A stretch of 64,000 nucleotides of DNA from NCBI GenBank assembly GCA_009773635.1, contig WSYC01000002.1, positions 107,905-171,904 on the forward strand. Reading direction: 5' to 3'. The notes below the pieces were generated by a model. It saw only the letters and a program-made list of their open reading frames with translations, was not told the DNA's origin and did not search any database. The first letter of the stretch is position 1. Every line of letters starts with the position of its first letter. Of the stretch, positions 8,596 to 16,763 are shown in pieces. The position numbers were made by a program, and so were the translations under genes. This DNA comes from Beijerinckiaceae bacterium (lineage in GTDB: Bacteria; Pseudomonadota; Alphaproteobacteria; Rhizobiales; Beijerinckiaceae).

Positions 8596-9847
8596 GGTCG
8601 TTGACTGTGAGGAATTTTCTGAGCTGTCTGTACGGCTCAGTTCGCTCATGGAGGACGGCGAGCTTAAGATAGACGAGAGGATCGCCACCAAGGGCTATCT
8701 CATGGCGACCATGAGTGGCGGCCAGATCGTGTTCCGGACAACGCGTTTCGTCGGAACCATTCCGGTAACCCCGAAGCTCAGCGTCAAGATTACGCCCCGG
8801 GCGAGCATTTCCAACCTGTCATACATGCTGGTCAGGTCGGGCGTCATCCCAACTGCGGTCAACGGCTTCACGCGCGGCTACATGCCCCGCTTCGTAGCCG
8901 CCAACAACGTGGAGAAAATTTACGGCCGATCCCTGGTGGACGGCGCAAAGGTCATAGCCAAACGCGGCTTCATGAAGTCGTACGTCCGGCATCCGAATGC
9001 GCCTCCTTGGCGCGGCCGTTTCTTGGCCTCTGAAACGGTAAGGCGGCATGCATCCAAGGGCGTCAGATACAGGCACGAGTTCGACCACAGCATCTTGTCG
9101 CCGACCGTCATCGAGAACATCAGCCTCAAAGAGGCGCTAAAACAGGTCCGGACCTGGTATCTGGCGAACGACAAGAAGAATGTCATAGTCAAGGAGATCA
9201 ACGCGCTTCTCTATGACCTGTGGTCCGTGGCTGACTGGGACGGCTCGAGGGCGGACCTTGTCTCCCAGCTCGCGCGGAAGGTTAGAGGAATTCCGCCGCA
9301 GCTATCCCATTACCGCGATCCGCTCTGGTCGGCGTTTCTCATCCTGCAGAGCCTGCTGCCTGAAGTTGTTTTCGACGGCTATGTAAAGCTCGATTCCCTG
9401 ATTATCGACGTTTCCGCGGTCTTTGAGGCCTTCATCCGCCGTGAATTGGCGGACCGTTTGAAGTCACACGGATACAGAGTTGAAGATGGAAACAAAAATC
9501 CTTCTGATCTGTTCGTCGAGGGTGGCGTTTATTCCGTGCACCCCGACATCGTTATTCGACAAGGCGACAGCGTAGTTGCGCTGCTTGATGCGAAATACAA
9601 GACAGATCCAAAGGAGCAAGATCGGTACGAGGTGCTCTCCTTTATGGACGCAATGAACGTTTCAATCGGAGGCTTCGTTTGCCCTGCTAACGGCATTGAC
9701 ACCACCAGATTCCTCGGCAGCACAGCCGCAGGGAAGAAGATGTTCGGGTTGCGGTATGATCTTGCCGCGGTCGATCTCAACGCCGAGGCGGAGCGATTCA
9801 GCGGCAATGTAATGAGGATGATTGAAGGCAACTACGATTTCGTTTGA
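8585..9847 (+). CDS. McrC-like PD-(D/E)XK nuclease subunit
   Basis: The start is taken as GTG 8585, with GAGGG about ten bases upstream and an 11-bp overlap with the McrB-like gene; ATG 8552 in the same frame is possible. The about 420-aa protein has the McrC layout: a beta-rich N-terminal part, a long helical middle and a C-terminal nuclease domain with HPDIVI (D321), then LLDAKYK (D335, K337), the D...(D/E)xK catalytic set, preceded by FEAFIRR. It should form the cleavage subunit recruited by the McrB-like motor. It is followed within 2 bp by the vsr remnant, so all four genes form one transcript. Confidence 0.85.
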   Translation: MTPEVVDCEEFSELSVRLSSLMEDGELKIDERIATKGYLMATMSGGQIVFRTTRFVGTIPVTPKLSVKITPRASISNLSYMLVRSGVIPTAVNGFTRGYMPRFVAANNVEKIYGRSLVDGAKVIAKRGFMKSYVRHPNAPPWRGRFLASETVRRHASKGVRYRHEFDHSILSPTVIENISLKEALKQVRTWYLANDKKNVIVKEINALLYDLWSVADWDGSRADLVSQLARKVRGIPPQLSHYRDPLWSAFLILQSLLPEVVFDGYVKLDSLIIDVSAVFEAFIRRELADRLKSHGYRVEDGNKNPSDLFVEGGVYSVHPDIVIRQGDSVVALLDAKYKTDPKEQDRYEVLSFMDAMNVSIGGFVCPANGIDTTRFLGSTAAGKKMFGLRYDLAAVDLNAEAERFSGNVMRMIEGNYDFV

Positions 9848-9848
9848 C

Positions 9849-10340
9849 ATGAGCGCACATCGCCAGCGGCCTCCGATGCCAGCCACCTCGTCTCACCGCA
9901 GTTGGACCATGGCGAGGATCAGGCAGAAAGAGACTAAGCCGGAGATCGTCGTTCGTTGCCTCGTTCACGGCATGGGATATCGTTTCTGGCTGCACCAAAA
10001 GAACCTTGCCGGTTCTCCCGTTATCGTACTGCCGTGATTGCGGAAGATAACAGAGGTCAGGGGTTGCTTTTGGGATCACAACCCGGACCCCTCATGCACG
10101 AGAGCGCGCCTCCTGAAATTTAGGCGAGGCTTCTGGATTCCGAAGCTGGAACGCAATGCACGGAGAGATGCAGATAATGAGAGGCAGTTGTGGGCACTTG
10201 GCTGGGCGGTGCTGATCGTTTGGAAAGCGAGACGCCGCCGGTGGTCTTGCGGGAGCTTAAAGAAAAACTACGAAGCTTTCTCACGACATATCGCTCGCCC
10301 AAGACCATTGGGCCTAAACGAACCGCTCGTTGAAACGTAG
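9849..10340 (+). pseudogene. vsr: Very-short-patch-repair endonuclease (vsr), inactivated
   Basis: The frame starts at ATG 9849, one base after the McrC-like stop. It reads ARIRQKETKPEIVVRCL, HGMGYRFWLHQKNL and GSPVIVLP, then an in-frame TGA (10035-10037), then continues in the same frame with VRGCFWDHNPD and WALGWAVLIVWK. This is a Vsr fold, which nicks at T:G mismatches left by 5-methylcytosine deamination. The catalytic Asp (D51 in E. coli Vsr, GRPDFVV) is replaced by Val here, and the family's GCFWH has become GCFWD. With the internal stop, the gene is surely non-functional. Its presence fits a companion C5-methyltransferase. Confidence 0.82.
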
Positions 10341-10386
10341 GATGTGTGGGCGGCCCGCTTCCCAGTTGCTAACTGGAGGGGAAAAA

Positions 10387-10461
10387 TGGTGCCGGATGAG
10401 GGGATTGAACCCCCGACCTTCGGTTTACAAAACCGCTGCTCTACCGCTGAGCTAATCCGGC
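10387..10461 (-). tRNA. trnT: tRNA-Thr (UGU)
   Basis: The minus strand reads GCCGGATTAGCTCAGCGGTA, then anticodon stem CGGTT, loop TTTGTAA (anticodon TGT) and AACCG, a GGGGGTTCAATCCCC T-arm, ATCCGGC, A and an encoded CCA (10387-10389). All four stems pair. The accessory region to the left begins directly after its 3' end, the classic integration spot for tyrosine-recombinase elements. Confidence 0.95.
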
Positions 10462-10959
10462 CCTTGGAGCACCGCTTCTCGGTGCCTATTCGGTACTTGC
10501 CCGGACCGCACGCTGCCTAAGCGCATGATCCGATTCGCCTTATCGCCTACAGACCCACCAATTACAAAACCGCTGCACTACCGCTGTGCTACGCCGGCCC
10601 GACGCCTCTATCTCCGATTTGCGTGCCGCTGGCAACTCCAAGCGCGATATCGCCCGCATGTTTCCGGCAGCCCGGTTTTGGCGTCGAAAGGGGCGGAAGC
10701 ACCGGAGCCGGCCGGTGCGAGGCCATCTGCATGCTCTCGCATGCCAGACTAAAGTTGTTGGTCCAAAATCCAGCTAACGGAACCGCACTGCTTCGCATAG
10801 GGTCCGCGCCATTCGTCCGGGAATGGGCGATTGAATGAATTACAAACTGGGTGAGTGCAGAGAAAAAGTGGGTGAAATCAGAGTGTTGCGTTTTTGACCT
10901 CGGATTTTTCAACGTTTCCTGTTCTCGCCCTGATCAGAAAATGTAGTAGGAGAGCGCTT
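10462..10959. other. Intergenic region between tRNA-Thr and the MFS transporter
   Basis: The region contains the tRNA-Thr fragment at 10561-10600. Just after it is a short frame (about 10601-10660) reading ISDLRAAGNSKRDIARMF, which weakly resembles the helix-turn-helix of a recombinase or transposase and may be a remnant. Nothing else is recognisable until the ribosome site of the transporter. Confidence 0.4.
10561..10600 (-). pseudogene. 5'-half fragment of a second tRNA-Thr
   Basis: This 40-bp stretch matches the first half of the intact tRNA-Thr (10426-10465) at about 36 of 40 positions, from the 5' end through the D-arm to the anticodon loop. Similarity ends at the 3' side of the anticodon stem. 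It lies 100 bp upstream of the intact gene in the same orientation, so it looks like debris of a past duplication or integration. Confidence 0.65.
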
Positions 10960-12636
10960 ATGGCGGATGTAGCAGCTATGGGGTCACGGGCAGAGCCGCG
11001 CCCGATGACACAGGAAGAGAAGAAGGTCATTCTGGCCTCTTCGCTCGGTACCGTTTTCGAATGGTATGATTTCTATCTTTACGGGTCGCTGGCGGCCATG
11101 ATCGGCGCCCAGTTCTTCTCGGCGTTTGACGTTTCGACGCGCAACGTCTTTGCGCTGCTCGCGTTTGCGGCCGGCTTCCTTGTCCGTCCGTTCGGCGCGC
11201 TGTTCTTCGGCCGCCTCGGCGATCTGATCGGCCGCAAGCAGACCTTTCTCGTGACCATCCTGATCATGGGCCTCTCGACCTTCCTCGTCGGCCTGCTGCC
11301 GTCCTATGCCTCGATCGGCTGGCCGGCTCCGGTCATCCTCATCCTGCTGCGTATGCTTCAGGGCCTTGCGCTCGGCGGTGAATACGGCGGTGCGGCGGTT
11401 TATGTTGCCGAACATGCCCCGGTTGGCCGTCGTGGCTTCTACACCTCGTGGATCCAGACGACCGCGACCCTCGGCCTGCTGCTTTCGCTGATGGTCATTC
11501 TTGGCCTGCGCCTCTGGCTCGGTGAGAAGGCTTTCGCGGATTACGGCTGGCGCATTCCGTTCCTCGGCTCGATCTTCCTGCTCGCGATCTCGGTCTGGAT
11601 TCGTCTCCAGATGCAGGAATCGCCGGCCTTCCAGAAGATGAAGGACGAGGGCACCCGCTCGAAGGCGCCGCTTGGCGAGGCTTTCGGCCAGTGGAAGAAC
11701 CTCAAGGTCGTTATCATCGCGCTGCTCGGCCTCGTCGCCGGTCAGGCCGTGGTGTGGTACACCGGTCAGTTCTACGCGCTCTTCTTCATGCAGAGCATTC
11801 TGAAGATCGACCTGTTCTCGGCGAACGTGCTGGTGGCCTGGTCGCTGATCCTGGGTACCGGCGGTTTCATCTTCTTCGGTTCGCTCTCGGATAAGATCGG
11901 TCGCAAGCCGGTCATTCTCGCGGGCTGCCTGATCGCCGCGCTGACCTTCTTCCCGCTGTTCCAGGCGTTGACGAAGGTTGCCAACCCGAAGCTCGACACC
12001 GCCATCAACACCGTCAAGGTGGAAGTGACGGCCGACCCGGCTTCCTGCGGCAACGTGATCGATCCGGTCGGTATCCGCTCGTTCACCGCACCGTGCGACG
12101 TGGCGCGTGTCTCGCTCGCCCGCGCCGCCGTGAAGTATGACTTCAAGCCCGGCGCTGCCGGTGCTCAGGCCAAGCTGACGATGAACGGCAAGGACGTTCC
12201 GATTGCGGCCGCAATTCCGGCCAATATCGCCGCCTTCGGCAAGGCCGCAATCGAAGCCGGTTACCCGGCGCCGGGCGATGCCTCGATCGTGAAGCTGAAC
12301 TCGGTGATCCCGACGACGGCCCAGGCCTGGAGCGTGGTTGCGATCCTGACGATCCTCGTCCTCTACGTGACGGCCGTGTATGGCCCGATCGCGGCGGCGC
12401 TCGTCGAGTTCTTCCCGACCCGCATCCGCTACACCGCGATGTCGCTGCCCTACCACATCGGCAACGGCTGGTTCGGCGGCTTCCTGCCCCCGACCTCCTT
12501 CGCGATGGTGGCCGCGACCGGCGATATCTACTACGGCCTGTGGTATCCGGTTGTCGTGGCGCTCGGCACCTTCGTGATCGGCCTGCTGTTCGTGAAGGAA
12601 ACCAAGGACCGCGACATCTACTCGGTCGAGAATTGA
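10960..12636 (+). CDS. MHS-family major facilitator transporter with large inserted domain
   Basis: A 558-aa inner-membrane protein; ATG 10960 is behind TAGGAGA. It has twelve predicted transmembrane segments, the MFS motif RLGDLIGRK (85-93) and its repeat SDKIGRK (310-316), plus EWYDFYLYG near residue 34, typical of the metabolite:H+ symporter group (ProP, KgtP, ShiA). These import small organic acids or zwitterions with protons; the substrate cannot be read. About 115 residues (338-455) with two cysteines (C363, C379) are inserted before the last four membrane segments, making it longer than the usual 430-450 aa. I recall other proteobacterial homologues with such an insert. It stands alone, with hairpins downstream. 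Confidence 0.85.
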   Translation: MADVAAMGSRAEPRPMTQEEKKVILASSLGTVFEWYDFYLYGSLAAMIGAQFFSAFDVSTRNVFALLAFAAGFLVRPFGALFFGRLGDLIGRKQTFLVTILIMGLSTFLVGLLPSYASIGWPAPVILILLRMLQGLALGGEYGGAAVYVAEHAPVGRRGFYTSWIQTTATLGLLLSLMVILGLRLWLGEKAFADYGWRIPFLGSIFLLAISVWIRLQMQESPAFQKMKDEGTRSKAPLGEAFGQWKNLKVVIIALLGLVAGQAVVWYTGQFYALFFMQSILKIDLFSANVLVAWSLILGTGGFIFFGSLSDKIGRKPVILAGCLIAALTFFPLFQALTKVANPKLDTAINTVKVEVTADPASCGNVIDPVGIRSFTAPCDVARVSLARAAVKYDFKPGAAGAQAKLTMNGKDVPIAAAIPANIAAFGKAAIEAGYPAPGDASIVKLNSVIPTTAQAWSVVAILTILVLYVTAVYGPIAAALVEFFPTRIRYTAMSLPYHIGNGWFGGFLPPTSFAMVAATGDIYYGLWYPVVVALGTFVIGLLFVKETKDRDIYSVEN

Positions 12637-12641
12637 TATTT

Positions 12642-12671
12642 CCCTTGAATTTGGTTCGCCAAATTCAAGGG
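12642..12671 (+). terminator. Perfect 13-bp hairpin after the MFS gene
   Basis: CCCTTGAATTTGG (12642-12654), a TTCG loop and CCAAATTCAAGGG (12659-12671) form a perfect 13-bp stem with a very stable tetraloop, six bases after the stop codon. No T-run follows, so it may also protect the mRNA 3' end. Confidence 0.7.
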
Positions 12672-12755
12672 TCTCCTCGCATAAGCTCGGGCGCGCGTTC
12701 GCGCTTGCCAAAAGCCAGTTGGCCTTTGGAAGAAGCGAGGCGACCAAGAATACGA

Positions 12756-12787
12756 AACCCCGCCGGAAACGGCGGGGGTTTTGTTTG
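12756..12787 (+). terminator. Rho-independent terminator
   Basis: CCCCGCCG, loop GAAA, CGGCGGGG, followed by GTTTTGTTT on the plus strand. It ends plus-strand transcription coming from the MFS gene; the convergent rlmB gene ends about 30 bp to the right. Confidence 0.85.
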
Positions 12788-12814
12788 CTCAGAATGCGCT
12801 GCGAGGGGGGGCGT

Positions 12815-13918
12815 TCAGCGCCTCGTCAGCGCCTGCCGCACTGCGTAGAGGCTGATGGCGGCCGCGTTCGAGACATTGAGGCTCTTGATCGCCCCCGGCA
12901 GCTCCAGCCGTGCGTTGTGGTCGCAGAGCGCGCGCGTGGACTGGCGCAGGCCCTTGCCCTCCGCGCCGAGCACCAGCACCACCGGCAGGCGCAGCGCCAG
13001 TGCGTGCATTTCCTCGGGCGCCTCGCTGTCGAGCCCGATGATCTGGTAGCCGCCGTCCTTCAGCTCCGTGAGCGCCCGGCCGAGATTGGTGACGCCCACC
13101 AGCGGCACGTGTTCCAGCGCGCCGGAGGCGGCCTTGGCGAGCACGCCGGTGATATCCGGCGAGTTGCGGAAGGTGGTGAGGATCGCCCCGACATCGAAGG
13201 CGGCGGCGGAGCGCAGGATCGCGCCGACGTTGTGCGGGTCTGTGACCTGATCGAGTGCGATGATGATCTTGTCCTGCGGCAGTTTTTCAAGCCGGAGCAG
13301 GGGCAGCCGCTCGGTTTCGAGATAGACCCCCTGATGCACGGCATCGGGGGGCAGCAGCGCGTTGATCGCCTCGGCTTTCACGACATCCGGCGCGATGGGC
13401 AGCGCCAGATCCTCGGAGAGGCGCACAAAGGCGTTCTCGGTGACGAGCAGCCGGCGATGGCGGCGTTTCGCATTGAGCAGCGCCTCGCGCACGGTGTGGA
13501 TGCCGTAGAGAACATCGCAGTCTTCCGGCGCCTGATATTTTTCCTTCTTCGGCTTGGGCGCGAAGCGGGCCTTGTCCTTGGGGCGCGGGGGCATGTCGCC
13601 GCCATCACCGGAACTTCTGGCAAAGTCCCGGTTGCCGAAGTCGGCTTTGGGCTTGAAACGCGATGGTGCGCGTTCATCCGATCTCGGCGCCTCCTGCCAT
13701 GCCTCGCCCTGCCGTGCGCCTCCTTGCCGTGTCTCTCTCTCGTTTGCCGAATCAAGACGTGGCTTGAAGTTCTTGCGCTGGGGGGCATCGGACGCGCCGG
13801 GCGTCTCGGGGCGGCGACCATGCCGGAAAGGCGGTTTCATGGGCTGGGGTTCCTTGGAGCGCGCTGCTTTTGCGCCATTCCTTCCGCCATACGGCGCTTG
13901 ATCCGGAATGTCGATCAC
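12815..13918 (-). CDS. rlmB: 23S rRNA (guanosine-2'-O)-methyltransferase RlmB
   Basis: A 367-aa SpoU/TrmH-family enzyme that methylates the 2'-OH of a guanosine in the 23S rRNA peptidyl-transferase region (G2251 in E. coli). The first 130 residues are a basic, Pro/Arg-rich, probably disordered extension, common in alphaproteobacterial homologues. An L30e-like substrate domain follows (VLYGIHTVREAL), then the knotted SPOUT domain with ALDQVTDPHNVGAILRSA, VLVLGAEGKGL and LNVSNAAAISLY. All three conserved motifs are intact. It is divergent from tRNA-Tyr. Confidence 0.93.
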   Translation of the reverse strand: MIDIPDQAPYGGRNGAKAARSKEPQPMKPPFRHGRRPETPGASDAPQRKNFKPRLDSANERETRQGGARQGEAWQEAPRSDERAPSRFKPKADFGNRDFARSSGDGGDMPPRPKDKARFAPKPKKEKYQAPEDCDVLYGIHTVREALLNAKRRHRRLLVTENAFVRLSEDLALPIAPDVVKAEAINALLPPDAVHQGVYLETERLPLLRLEKLPQDKIIIALDQVTDPHNVGAILRSAAAFDVGAILTTFRNSPDITGVLAKAASGALEHVPLVGVTNLGRALTELKDGGYQIIGLDSEAPEEMHALALRLPVVLVLGAEGKGLRQSTRALCDHNARLELPGAIKSLNVSNAAAISLYAVRQALTRR

Positions 13919-13978
13919 ACCGGGTGCGTCCTTTGTCGGATTTGGGGATGTTTTTCGCCGCCGGGCCGCCCATGCCCG

Positions 13979-14007
13979 TTGACACGGCGAGCCAGCTTAT
14001 CCATAAC
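13979..14007 (+). promoter_or_regulatory. Probable sigma-70 promoter of tRNA-Tyr
   Basis: TTGACA (13979-13984), a 17-bp spacer and CATAAC (14002-14007) lie 40 bp before the tRNA. Confidence 0.6.
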
Positions 14008-14047
14008 GCACCCCTCACGAACGGGGTTTTCTCCAGGTTACGTGTCG

Positions 14048-14132
14048 GGGGGAATGTCCCGAGCGGCAAAGGGGGCGGACTGTAAATCCGCTGGCTACGC
14101 CTTCGCAGGTTCGAGTCCTGCTTCCCCCACCA
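14048..14132 (+). tRNA. trnY: tRNA-Tyr (GUA)
   Basis: The acceptor GGGGGAA pairs with TTCCCCC. The anticodon stem-loop GCGGACTGTAAATCCGC carries GTA. A long variable arm (class II, as in bacterial tRNA-Tyr), the T-arm GCAGGTTCGAGTCCTGC and an encoded CCA complete it. Its last 18 bases form the left end of the att repeat of the adjacent element. Confidence 0.96.
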
Positions 14133-14133
14133 T
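14115..14133 (+). repeat. Left att core within the tRNA-Tyr 3' end
   Basis: A 19-bp core identical to 16795-16813. It covers half of the T-arm, the acceptor 3' strand and the CCA, so integration leaves tRNA-Tyr intact. Confidence 0.85.
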
Positions 14134-14709
14134 CTTTTGTCAGCCCTTATATTTCAATGGGTTATTGGCGGTTTCGAGGGCATTGCGTCCCCGCTGCGTA
14201 CCCCAAATGCGTCCCGTGCTGTCGGCTGGAAAGCCCCCAGATTCGTATAGCAAGTTCGCCTAGCAGGACCATTGGATCGGATATGGTTCATCGACCTAGG
14301 CACTAGCAGGCAGCGGACTTTTTGCCGGGCATCAAGGCGGCAACGAGCACTCCCATGATGCCTCTCCCTATGAGGAGGCAGTGCTTGCTCCTTCTCCTTC
14401 ACCACTCCTGCCGCATGGTTATGCTCTTGGCATCCCATTTGGGTGGGCAGGACGTGGTGGGCGTTGCATCGGGTGCGGCCTGTGGTTGGCTGGCTCCAAG
14501 CGGGCCACATGGAGCACAGTAGCGAGGAGCCCCGCCACCTGCACCGGCTCTATGCTCCCGTCTGGCTATCCTCACGGATGGGAAGGGGATGAGGGTAATC
14601 AATCATCGGGGACGTGACCGCAAGGTGACTGCTTAAAGCTGGAAGCGTCGTGCATTCAACCGAGAGCCCCACCGCAAGCCTTTAGGTGGGGCATAACTTT
14701 CCGGGGCAC
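14134..14709. other. Gene-free left part of the element
   Basis: This 576-bp stretch holds one arm-type repeat near its left end (14187-14206). Open frames here lack ribosome sites and recognisable motifs. I see no gene. Confidence 0.5.
14187..14206 (+). repeat. Arm-type repeat, left copy
   Basis: GTCCCCGCTGCGTACCCCAA is identical to 16701-16720. A degenerate second unit, TGCGTCCC, follows at 14209. Such repeated GCGTACCCC boxes flank att cores where tyrosine integrases bind with their N-terminal domain. Confidence 0.65.
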
Positions 14710-16044
14710 TCAAGCATACGTCGCTTTGACGGTGATAGGCAGGCGGAACCCGCAGATTCTCTCAGCAGCATCCTGCATCGCGCGGGCAGCGGGCGTTGCC
14801 TTGGAGATCGGCACCATGAGCCCGTCATGCATCGGCAGCGCGGGAATCTTCTGGTCCGCCAAGTCCAGCATGGCGGCGATCAGGATTTGGGATTCCGTGA
14901 ACATAAGGCCCAATCCCTTGCCTTGCTCAAAGACGGAGGCCAGCGCGGGGAAGGCCGATAGGATAGCCTCTCGCGCGATGCTGCCCGACATTCGCGGCGG
15001 CAACAGCCCCTTGGCGTCCTTGGGGAGTCGCAACAGCGGCGTCGTACGAAACAGCATGGCGAGTGCCGCCTTCTTAACGCCCTCCCGCCAGCGCGGCTCC
15101 TCAAGCCCCGGAACGGCGGCATAGAGATCAACCTCGGGCGGCTTCTCGCCCGCCTCAAGGAAAGCAAGGCGGAGGAACATGGAAGCGAAGTCGAGATCGG
15201 CAACCGGCTCCCCGGCGATACGGATCAAATGGCGGCGCTCTTTCGGCAGGTTCATCCACCAGCCCCCGAATAGGCGACCCCCGCAGTCAAACCTCTCAGT
15301 GCCCTCCGGTGCGTCAGGCGGCAGGTTGAAACTTCGGTGCAGTTGGCGAACCGAAGTGGCTACAGGGGGACCATTGTTCCAGTGCAATGCCAAATCAGCA
15401 GCTTGCAACGCGACGTTGATCTTCCCCACTTCGTCACGATAGCGGTGAGTTTCTTCCGTATCGCGGTAGTCGATAAGCTCCCGCTCCTCTGTTCCGGCTG
15501 CATAGTCCCGCGTCATACGGCTGAGCCAAATCGTCTCACGCTCCCGCGCTATATGGAACTGGTGCGGTCGGAATTCCGAACCGGCAACAGCCTTCGCAAA
15601 GGGAGGGGTGGCAGTGATCGCGCTCGCAGTCCCCTTGCGGCTCGATTTGGCGAGGCTGAGCAGGTCAACAGTGCGATCAATCACGGCGATGACGCGCGGT
15701 AGGCCAGAGAAGCCCGGTCGATCATATCTTGAGCGCTTTCTCTTGGCATCCTTGAGGCTCACCCCGATGGAAGGCGGTTCCATGCCCTCAAATGCGGCCA
15801 GCGCGAGGTTTGCTACGATGGCCCGCACCATGTCCCTGATCGCCTTGTCGTCGCGATCCTTCAAGCGCCGCCTTCTGGCAGGCAAGCCGTGATTCCAGTT
15901 TGCAACCACGATACCGGCAATTTCAGAAGCGAGAGGATGCGTCGTCGTCAAGTAGGGGTCGAACATACGTGCTGAGCGTGCAGGCTGTGCGTCCCCCTCT
16001 ACTTTAACAAGGCCAGCCATTCTTGTGATCGCCGGAACCTTCAT
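14710..16044 (-). CDS. Superfamily-A-polymerase-like protein (TV-Pol type)
   Basis: A 444-aa protein starting at ATG 16044 and overlapping the integrase remnant by 4 bp. Residues 254-290 read as a conserved block (CGGRLFGGWWMNLP, then DLDFASMFLRLAF), where D283/D285 resemble polymerase motif A. W319-R-E-G-V-K-K with a downstream LF resembles motif B. LPMHDGLMVP (403-412) resembles motif C, with H406-D407 as the metal-binding pair. This A-B-C order matches the transposon and virus polymerases (TV-Pol) described by Iyer, Abhiman and Aravind as relatives of Pol I and T7 RNA polymerase. It could replicate or repair the element. Assignment rests on motifs recalled by eye, so the family is likely and activity unproven. 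Confidence 0.6.
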   Translation of the reverse strand: MKVPAITRMAGLVKVEGDAQPARSARMFDPYLTTTHPLASEIAGIVVANWNHGLPARRRRLKDRDDKAIRDMVRAIVANLALAAFEGMEPPSIGVSLKDAKRKRSRYDRPGFSGLPRVIAVIDRTVDLLSLAKSSRKGTASAITATPPFAKAVAGSEFRPHQFHIARERETIWLSRMTRDYAAGTEERELIDYRDTEETHRYRDEVGKINVALQAADLALHWNNGPPVATSVRQLHRSFNLPPDAPEGTERFDCGGRLFGGWWMNLPKERRHLIRIAGEPVADLDFASMFLRLAFLEAGEKPPEVDLYAAVPGLEEPRWREGVKKAALAMLFRTTPLLRLPKDAKGLLPPRMSGSIAREAILSAFPALASVFEQGKGLGLMFTESQILIAAMLDLADQKIPALPMHDGLMVPISKATPAARAMQDAAERICGFRLPITVKATYA

Positions 16045-16687
16045 CGACCTAACTCCCTGCCGTTCTGCACTCGCGCTTCTCTCGCGCCATATCGGGCCAC
16101 CTTCAGGGCAAGGACTGCCGAGAGGTGCCGCGCCTTGACATGCTCGCAGGCGGAATCCAGCGCCCGCCCCATGAAGCGCAACGCCAAGCCGGAACTGCGC
16201 GGGTAGCGATCATATTGCACGCCCGGCGCATATCCGCTCTTGGCGGCACCAATCCGTGAGCACCGCAAGGGCGCGATTGTCATCGGCCTTTGTGCCAACC
16301 GAACGGATCACTTCCGCGTGGAAGCTGGCGATGAAAGAGTCGAACGGCGTTGCGCGCCCTTGAGCCATGTCGGCAAATTGCTTAGCTTGGCGGGGCATAA
16401 CGGAGAGCTTCGGCTTCTTCATCGCTTCGTGCCTTGGCATAGGACTCGCGAAACAGCGCTGCCTCGTTGCGGATTGGATCGGTTGCACTGCCACCACGGG
16501 CTTCCGCGATCCTGCGTTTGAATTCCGCGATGATAGGCCACTTCACGCCGTTGGCGGTTGTCAGGCTATCCGTGGCGAGGGGCCTCTTGAGCTTGGTGCC
16601 GAGCTTGGATTGGAGGTCGCGCGGCACCGAGACAACGACGCGATATTGACCGCGATGCAGTTCAAGAAATTCTCTCTTGCGGGGCAT
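16041..16687 (-). pseudogene. Tyrosine-type integrase, truncated and frameshifted
   Basis: From ATG 16687 the frame begins MPRKREFLELHRGQYRVVVS and continues through LKRPLATDSLTTANGVKWP, the usual N-terminal arm-binding/SAM-like start of a tyrosine integrase. It stops near 16382. A second frame resumes with AKQFADMAQGRATPFDSF and VGTKADDNRALAVLTDW, the core-binding segment, and stops near 16210. A third frame runs to 16041. The catalytic domain with its R-H-R-Y residues is absent, as the polymerase-like gene begins there. Its position next to the right att and IHF sites is as expected for the element's integrase. Confidence 0.7.
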
Positions 16688-16700
16688 TTCGCATCTCCAA

Positions 16701-16731
16701 GTCCCCGCTGCGTACCCCAATTGCGTACCCC
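16701..16731 (+). repeat. Arm-type repeats, right copy
   Basis: GTCCCCGCTGCGTACCCCAA (16701-16720) is identical to the left copy, and a second TGCGTACCCC unit follows at 16722-16731. It overlaps the region just upstream of the integrase start, so it could also affect integrase expression. Confidence 0.65.
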
Positions 16732-16763
16732 AATCAAGAGGATTAAGCTATTGAATTATTTAA

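Noticed and set aside
10984..12747. A 587-codon open frame opposite the MFS transporter
   Set aside because: The translated product is a low-complexity charged sequence without motifs; the plus-strand frame has twelve membrane segments and MFS signatures.
12719..14263. A 514-codon plus-strand frame across rlmB and tRNA-Tyr
   Set aside because: It runs antisense to rlmB and through a tRNA gene, which excludes a real coding region.
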